Source of the DNA: Paramecium pentaurelia | Taxonomy: Eukaryota > Ciliophora > Oligohymenophorea > Peniculida > Parameciidae | DNA: 64,000 nt | Direction: 5' to 3' | NCBI GenBank assembly: GCA_905183005.1 | Contig: CAJJDO010000086.1 | Location: 62,001-126,000, forward strand | In this document: positions 58,900 through 64,000 of the stretch, piece after piece | Layout of the letters: every line of letters starts with the position of its first letter | Position numbering within the stretch: position 1 is the first letter of the stretch | Notes under the pieces: generated by a model | What the model saw: only the letters and a program-made list of their open reading frames with translations | Told to the model about the DNA's origin: nothing | Database searches by the model: none | Made by a program: the position numbers and the translations under genes

Positions 58900-59460
58900 A
58901 TGTCTAATCCAACTTCCACTAGAATTCATCTACCTGCTATTAATGAAAAAATTGTTTCACCAATAAAACAAAATACTACAAGAACCATGAGACCATCTCT
59001 CTTTTTAAATTAAATTGAGACCCTTCCTTATTCCCTGAAAACAGAGGGAGAAGTAACAGATGGAAATACTGGAAATAAAATTTATACCTAATCTGAAAGT
59101 GATCCACTTATTGAAATTCCTTATCATTTTAAATTACCTAAATTAGTCACAACCAAGCCCAAGAGATACTAGAGATCCTTACCTGAAATTCCAATTCTTC
59201 CTCAAGAATCAAGAAATGCTACTCCTGTTGCATTTGAAAGGTCTCATAAACGAACCAAACTATTTTTGAAAAGATAAGATTCAAAAATATTGTCATCAGT
59301 ATCAAAATTTGAAAGGAAAAAAGTGGAATTTAAGAAATCTTTAATTGTGATAAATATAGAAACTGGTAATTAAGATAAATAAGAAATCTCTGAAACTAAA
59401 AAACCTCTAAGAAGAATAGCACATCAAAAGACTAAATCATTTCAAATACGAAATGAATGA
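58900..59460 (+). CDS. hypothetical protein, 186 aa, Pro/Lys/Arg-rich
   Basis: Single clean frame. Starts MSNPTSTRIHLPAINEKIVS and ends HQKTKSFQIRNE before TGA. Basic, with several short proline-rich elements (PKRYQRSLPEIPILPQ), probably disordered; style and length are common for ciliate cytoskeletal or phosphoregulated proteins, but nothing identifies it. Confidence 0.6.
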
Positions 59461-59683
59461 TTACAATATTAATCTTCAAATCTATCTTATATATTAATTA
59501 TAATATTAATGTTTATTCTCAGAACAATCCAAAATCTTTTTATTCTTTATATATTTTAATTTATTAACAAGGTATATTTTCAAAGTTATTTATTCTCTAA
59601 TATAATCTAGCAATACTAAAGAATAAGTAGTTTAGTTAATAATATATAAAAGTAATATAATAAATTTCTATTTCATTGTATAA

Positions 59684-60190
59684 ATGAAATATTCAACTTT
59701 GAGATTATCAGAACATTAACCTTATATTGTTTCCTCACTTAGACTTGAACATCAAGAGATGTTATCATTAAAAGAAAAGACTATAATTGATTAATTTAAA
59801 GAAAATCCTAATCTGCCTAAATAAATTATACAAGAGAATAAACAGAGAAAAGATAGAAGATTATACAATCAATCAAATCTTAGTGAATAACTCCCTAAAG
59901 TTAAATAGCACTAATATAAGAGCAATACAATTATTTCTGATAGAAATGATAATTATATTTGTAAAACTACTGCTAGCAATTCAGATGACTTAATTTCAAA
60001 ATACTCAATTATTTAAGTTGATTACAAAAATGGTATCTCATCTGGAAAAAAGATCTCACCTATTAAATTATAGAAACACCTTTGGAAATTGAGTCTCTAA
60101 AATTTAATTAAATCTTAACATAGTTATAAGTAGAAGAAAATGGAAGTGTCTATTTTACATCTTTACCCCAGTCATTTTGTTTTAAAATGA
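59684..60190 (+). CDS. hypothetical protein, 168 aa
   Basis: Single frame from MKYSTLRLSEHQPYIVSSLR to TGA. Hydrophilic, Gln/Lys/Ser-rich: KEKTIIDQFKENPNLPKQ, NKQRKDRRLYNQSNLSEQ. No membrane segment, no motif. Lies 0.22 kb after the previous gene in the same direction. Confidence 0.55.
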
Positions 60191-62008
60191 TTATTGAATT
60201 AAAAATACTATTTTTAGTCATATTATTAAATTATTATAAAGCCTTTGATCTGTTAAATCTTATAATCATTCTTTTAAATTAGTTTATAGATTAATTATCT
60301 CTAATAATAATACTATTAATTTAATTAAAATTACATAGGATTATAGTAGACAATTAAATAAATCAAAAATTAATATTAAAATAAAATTATGAATAATGAT
60401 CATTAAAATCAAAATTCTTCAAATCTATCATTATTTGCTAAATATTTCTATTTTTTACATCTAAATAAATTAGATTTAACATAATCTTTATGATTAATTG
60501 TTTAAATATATTAATAGATAAAGTTTTAGTCTATATCAAAAAAAAGATTATTATTTTATTGTTGTTAATATAATATAATATGACAATTAATAAATATTAT
60601 ATTTTTGAGTTGTACGTTATAATTAATTTTTATTTACCATTTCATGCTTTGAATTCACTTTTCATATATAAACACAAATGAAAATAAGAAAAATAATAAA
60701 ATTCAAAAAATTTGAACCTACAAAACAAATTGTTGAATCTAAATCAAAATAGATTGATATATTATATATTGGAGAATAATCTTCACAAAATTGAAGATTT
60801 TATTTAATCAATATTAGGCTAAAAAAAATCCTCAATTCCTGTATTATAAGCATTCATCTGTTTTTCTAAAGATTACTAATTTGTATTACCTTTAATATCT
60901 AATTTAATCAAGAAAATGTAAAATAGTTCTTTAAATTCTAATCTCATCTTTACTTTAGAATTATTTTAATCATCAATTCTTGTTGCAAAATATAATTACT
61001 CTCAAATAATTATAAATTGGATTATCTAAAAATTGACTAAAATAATTATTTTATTTCATTCAAATTTATATAAAACAAATTTATTATCATATGTAGGATT
61101 AAAAAATAAAATCTCACATCTTACTAAATTATTTTTTAACCAAACTTTATGAATGAGAAAAAATAATAAATAGAAAAATAATCATAAAATTTAACTATTT
61201 AGGTGATTTAGAAATAATATTTTCCTTTTTTTCTCTAATATTTTTAATAAAGTGATTTTCAATTATTTTATAAGTAACTAAATCAGCATTAAAAAATTGC
61301 AAAGGCTCTATCATTATCAAAATATTCACCTTCTTTTTTGATTTATTCCTTTTTTAAGACTTCATTACTATTTTATTGGTTAATTTGTTTTTTTATTGAA
61401 ATAAAACTTGATGAGCTTTTTCTACTTTTGTGATTAGGCAATTCAGATTAATAATTTACTCCAAGTTTATTTCTCTAAATCCTTTTCTAAATTTTGTTAT
61501 ATATTAATGTTCAAATGTAAGAATTTATATTAAATAACATTTAAAAATCATTAATTTATATTATATTAAATTTCTGAATAATTATAAAAAAGTTTAATGC
61601 TATGTTAATAATATGAGTAAAAATGAATATAAAACGCTTAATTTTATGAAGCAAAAATTATTAATGATAAATATTATCTTTACTATATAGTTTTGTAAAT
61701 TATACATTCTAATATTCTAAATTTATCATATGTGTTCTTATTAGATAAATAAAATTTAATAGATGAGATTAGAAAAATATTGTTGCAGTCATTTAATGAA
61801 ATTCAAAGTTTTATTATAAGTAATCATAAACAGAAATAAAATAGAAGGCAGAATTATTCAATTAATTAAATCTATTCATGATATAATCCTAATTAGCATA
61901 TTACAAATTTTTAAAGTCATAATTTATTTTCAGGATTTTATAATTAATTATTATATTAAAAAATTAAACTCAATAAAAATTTGAATAAATATAAAAAAAG
62001 AAAAAAAT
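60191..62008. other. gene-poor 1.8 kb region with one questionable minus-strand reading frame
   Basis: Very AT-rich. Around 61114-61510 (minus) two overlapping frames stay open: one contains LGVNYQSELPNHKSRKSSSS and KKEGEYFDNDRAFAIF, the other KAHQVLFQQKNKL and FFNADLVTYKIIENHF. The first looks more like protein, but I found no start codon or splice sites that fit, so no gene is called. A 45-codon frame at about 60678 (plus) is probably chance. The rest shows nothing. Confidence 0.4.
61993..62007 (-). terminator. RNA polymerase III terminator of the tRNA gene
   Basis: On the minus strand two T7 runs, separated by one C, start two bases after the tRNA discriminator base. Long T runs on the non-template strand end Pol III transcription. 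Confidence 0.8.
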
Positions 62009-62081
62009 TGGAGTAGCCGAGCTTCGCTCTCGGCGCCTCGTGAATGCAAATCACGCGCTCTACTAAATGAGCTACTACCCC
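62009..62081 (-). tRNA. tRNA-Ala (anticodon UGC)
   Basis: 73 nt, no intron. Acceptor stem GGGGTAG pairs with CTACTCC, discriminator A. The G3:U70 wobble pair, the identity element of alanine tRNA, is present. D-stem GCTC/GAGC with loop ATTTAGTA; anticodon stem CGTGA/TCACG with loop TTTGCAT, anticodon UGC reading GCA; variable loop AGGCG; T-stem CCGAG/CTCGG with loop AGCGAAG. The T-loop lacks the usual T54-T55, and the D-loop lacks G18 (see findings). All stems are perfect, and a Pol III terminator follows. Confidence 0.88.
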
Positions 62082-62301
62082 TGAGCTGATTAATATAGAT
62101 AAGTATTTCTAATAAATAGATAAGTATTAGAAAATATAAAAATAAAATCCAGCAAATTTTGTTCTAAAAGATTAATATTTATACTAAGTTGATTTAGAAC
62201 AAAGCTTAATTAGATTTTTTTTATTATCTACATATTATCCATATTAAAAAATTAGAAATATTGTGATTAAAAATAAATTCTATGTATATTTAAATTGTTA
62301 T

Positions 62302-63599
62302 TCAAACAAAACATTCTTATAAATCAGATTAACTCTGTTTAGCTTGAATGATCTCATTTTGCTCTTTATGTATTTCCCTAGATATAGATTATATATAATT
62401 ACTCTGGTTAAGAACATTCGCTAAATTATTCAGGATATACTTTGGCACTTTTATATGTTTTAGTTCCTTAAATATACTGTTTGAATTCTAGAATTTGTTT
62501 TGCTTGTTCTATTAAATATTCTCTAAGTTTTCGGTATCTTGTTTTAACTCTGACTCTTATTTCTTATCTATTTTAAAGTTCTTTATTGAGGAATCGATAT
62601 TACATTGTCCAAGGAGCTTTTTGTCTCACTAAATCACGCACCTTATCTAATTATATTTCTAAATCTCTGCTATATGATTGTAATATTTCTTTGAAAACAA
62701 GTAAGAAGAAATAGAAGTTGAGAGTTGCCAAAATTATAAAGTAGGGTATTTAAACTTCTAAAGAGCCATATAATTAATCAACATAAATTCCTATACCAAG
62801 GGCAATCGAGATTTCACATACATTAGCTGAATAAGCATCCAATCTATTCAAATTAGGAGATTGATATGGTTTAAATTTTGTATTGAGTTCCAAATAGATA
62901 TAAACAACCAATAGAACAAGAATACCTTTCTTTACTATAGTTTCCTCATAATAAGAGAGAAAAATAATTAATAATTCTTTTTCTACAATTTTAACAATTT
63001 CCCAAAAATACACATCAGTTTTATATTCATTATAGAGATATCCCCATTATTGTCTAACTTTTTTATCATTAAGGTTTTCTTTATTTATGTACAAAGCATA
63101 AAAAAAGAGAAATGGAATAAGAAAGGCTATAATTATTAAACCTGGTAGACAAAAGGATAAAAGCCACAGAAAATGAGATAAGGTATCATACCTATATGCT
63201 ACATTAGCTTAAATCCACTTAACATTAGATATATTTCTGAAGGATATTAAGGATATTAAGCCACCTACTAAATTTGGTTGAAGATATATATACAAATAAA
63301 TGAAGGTTGTTGTTATTACACTTACACTATAAATAACCTTTTTTAATTTGATTGCAATACAGTACAATAAAAAGAAAATAAAGATATAAATGAATGGCAT
63401 AATCATCTACCAAATCATTCTTGAATAATGGATGTTGAAATAGAACATTTCCATTAAAAAACAGTCAAGAGAATATGTCATAGTTTAAATAGGATTTCCA
63501 GAAGCATTGATTGTACTTGCAAATCCACTAGGCAGATTCAATTTAAAACTAGTAATAGTAGATAATATTTAAAGATGATTGGTTAACATCTTAATGAGA
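62302..63599 (-). CDS. C-terminal part of a large multi-pass membrane protein
   Basis: Open from the N at 63600 to TGA 62302-62304. Begins within NLPSGFASTINASGNPIQTM, then four to five membrane helices (MIMPFIYIFIFFLLYCIAIK, SHFLWLLSFCLPGLIIIAFL, GILVLLVVYIYLELN, LEVQIPYFIILATLNFYFFL). Between them is a motif block QWGYLYNEYKTDVYFWEIVK followed by FKPYQSPNLNRLDAYSANVC. I associate such a block with the membrane end of very large ciliate and apicomplexan cysteine-rich modular surface proteins, from memory of the family and not verified. The tail is charged and coiled (LDKVRDLVRQKAPWTMQYRF, IHKEQNEIIQAKQSQSDLQ); a 25-nt intron near 62396-62420 is needed to reach the TGA. The 5' part lies beyond the window. 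Confidence 0.7.
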
Positions 63600-64000
63600 N
63601 TGTTTGAATTCTAGAATTTGTTTTGCTTGTTCTATTAAATATTCTCTAAGTTTTCGGTATCTTGTTTTAACTCTGACTCTTATTTCTTATCTATTTTAAA
63701 GTTCTTTATTGAGGAATCGATATTACATTGTCCAAGGAGCTTTTTGTCTCACTAAATCACGCACCTTATCTAATTATATTTCTAAATCTCTGCTATATGA
63801 TTGTAATATTTCTTTGAAAACAAGTAAGAAGAAATAGAAGTTGAGAGTTGCCAAAATTATAAAGTAGGGTATTTAAACTTCTAAAGAGCCATATAATTAA
63901 TCAACATAAATTCCTATACCAAGGGCAATCGAGATTTCACATACATTAGCTGAATAAGCATCCAATCTATTCAAATTAGGAGATTGATATGGTTTAAATT
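62478..64000. repeat. duplicated segment around N at 63600 (probable scaffold artefact)
   Basis: 63601-64000 equals 62478-62877 over the 400 bp visible. By analogy with the two other junctions, the overlap is probably 62478-63599 (1122 bp) repeated after the N and continuing past the window edge. Confidence 0.8.
63601..64000 (-). pseudogene. second copy of part of the multi-pass membrane gene
   Basis: Same reading frame and sequence as 62478-62877 of the membrane gene. If contigs simply overlap here, this copy is the start of the contig that holds the real 5' part of the gene, and the copy to the left is redundant. Confidence 0.7.

Noticed and set aside
1..64000. Internal eliminated sequences, transposons, CRISPR arrays or telomeric repeats
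   Set aside because: No TA-bounded insertion breaking a gene, no transposase, no regular spaced repeats and no C4A2/C3A3-type telomere tract were seen.

Overview
This window is macronuclear-type DNA of a ciliate, most probably a Paramecium. Three independent signs agree. (1) Recognisable conserved proteins (NPC1, IFT70, poly(A)-binding protein, thymidine kinase, importin-alpha) read through many TAA and TAG codons at positions that fit glutamine, and every supported gene ends in TGA. (2) Almost every conserved gene is interrupted by tiny GT...AG introns of about 20-34 nt, and removing them restores both frame and family motifs. (3) The DNA is very AT-rich and gene-dense, with intergenic gaps that are often under 100 bp. 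I cannot name the species.

Layout. 1-7.1 kb: an EF-hand pseudokinase cut by the left edge, a secreted cysteine-rich protein, phosphomannose isomerase, thymidine kinase and two small unknown genes. 7.3-13.6 kb: an ATM1/ABCB7-type ABC half-transporter, an ankyrin protein, the ribosome-biogenesis GTPase NOG2 and a zinc-ribbon/RING-like protein. 14.3-23.2 kb: a multi-pass membrane protein, an ULK/ATG1-like kinase, a type I membrane protein, a long non-coding stretch containing an assembly duplication, and a second kinase. 23.6-36 kb: an NPC1-like sterol transporter without its N-terminal domain, a second multi-pass protein related to the 14.3 kb one, IFT70/TTC30, PABP and SEC61-gamma. 36-44.7 kb: a Gln-rich protein, an unresolved locus, a kinase-LRR fusion, a paralogue of the 18 kb type I membrane protein, and importin-alpha. 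46.1-53.7 kb: a 2513-residue P-type-ATPase/guanylyl-cyclase fusion. 54-60 kb: small genes, including two related paired-cysteine proteins and a RING/coiled-coil protein. 60.2-62 kb: gene-poor, then tRNA-Ala(UGC). 62.3 kb to the end: the C-terminus of a large multi-pass membrane protein.

Assembly caution. Three places (around N at 20925, Ns at 45332-45524, N at 63600) carry the same 0.9-1.1 kb on both sides of the gap. These look like contig overlaps that were not merged, not real tandem duplications. They create false second copies of the importin-alpha 5' end, the cyclase 5' end and the last membrane gene.

Functionally the window is a mosaic of unrelated housekeeping and signalling genes; there are no operons, CRISPR arrays or mobile elements that I can see. 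The most unusual items are the cyclase-ATPase fusion, the kinase-LRR fusion, the EF-hand pseudokinase, the NTD-less NPC1, the paired-cysteine family and the tRNA with a changed D-loop/T-loop contact.
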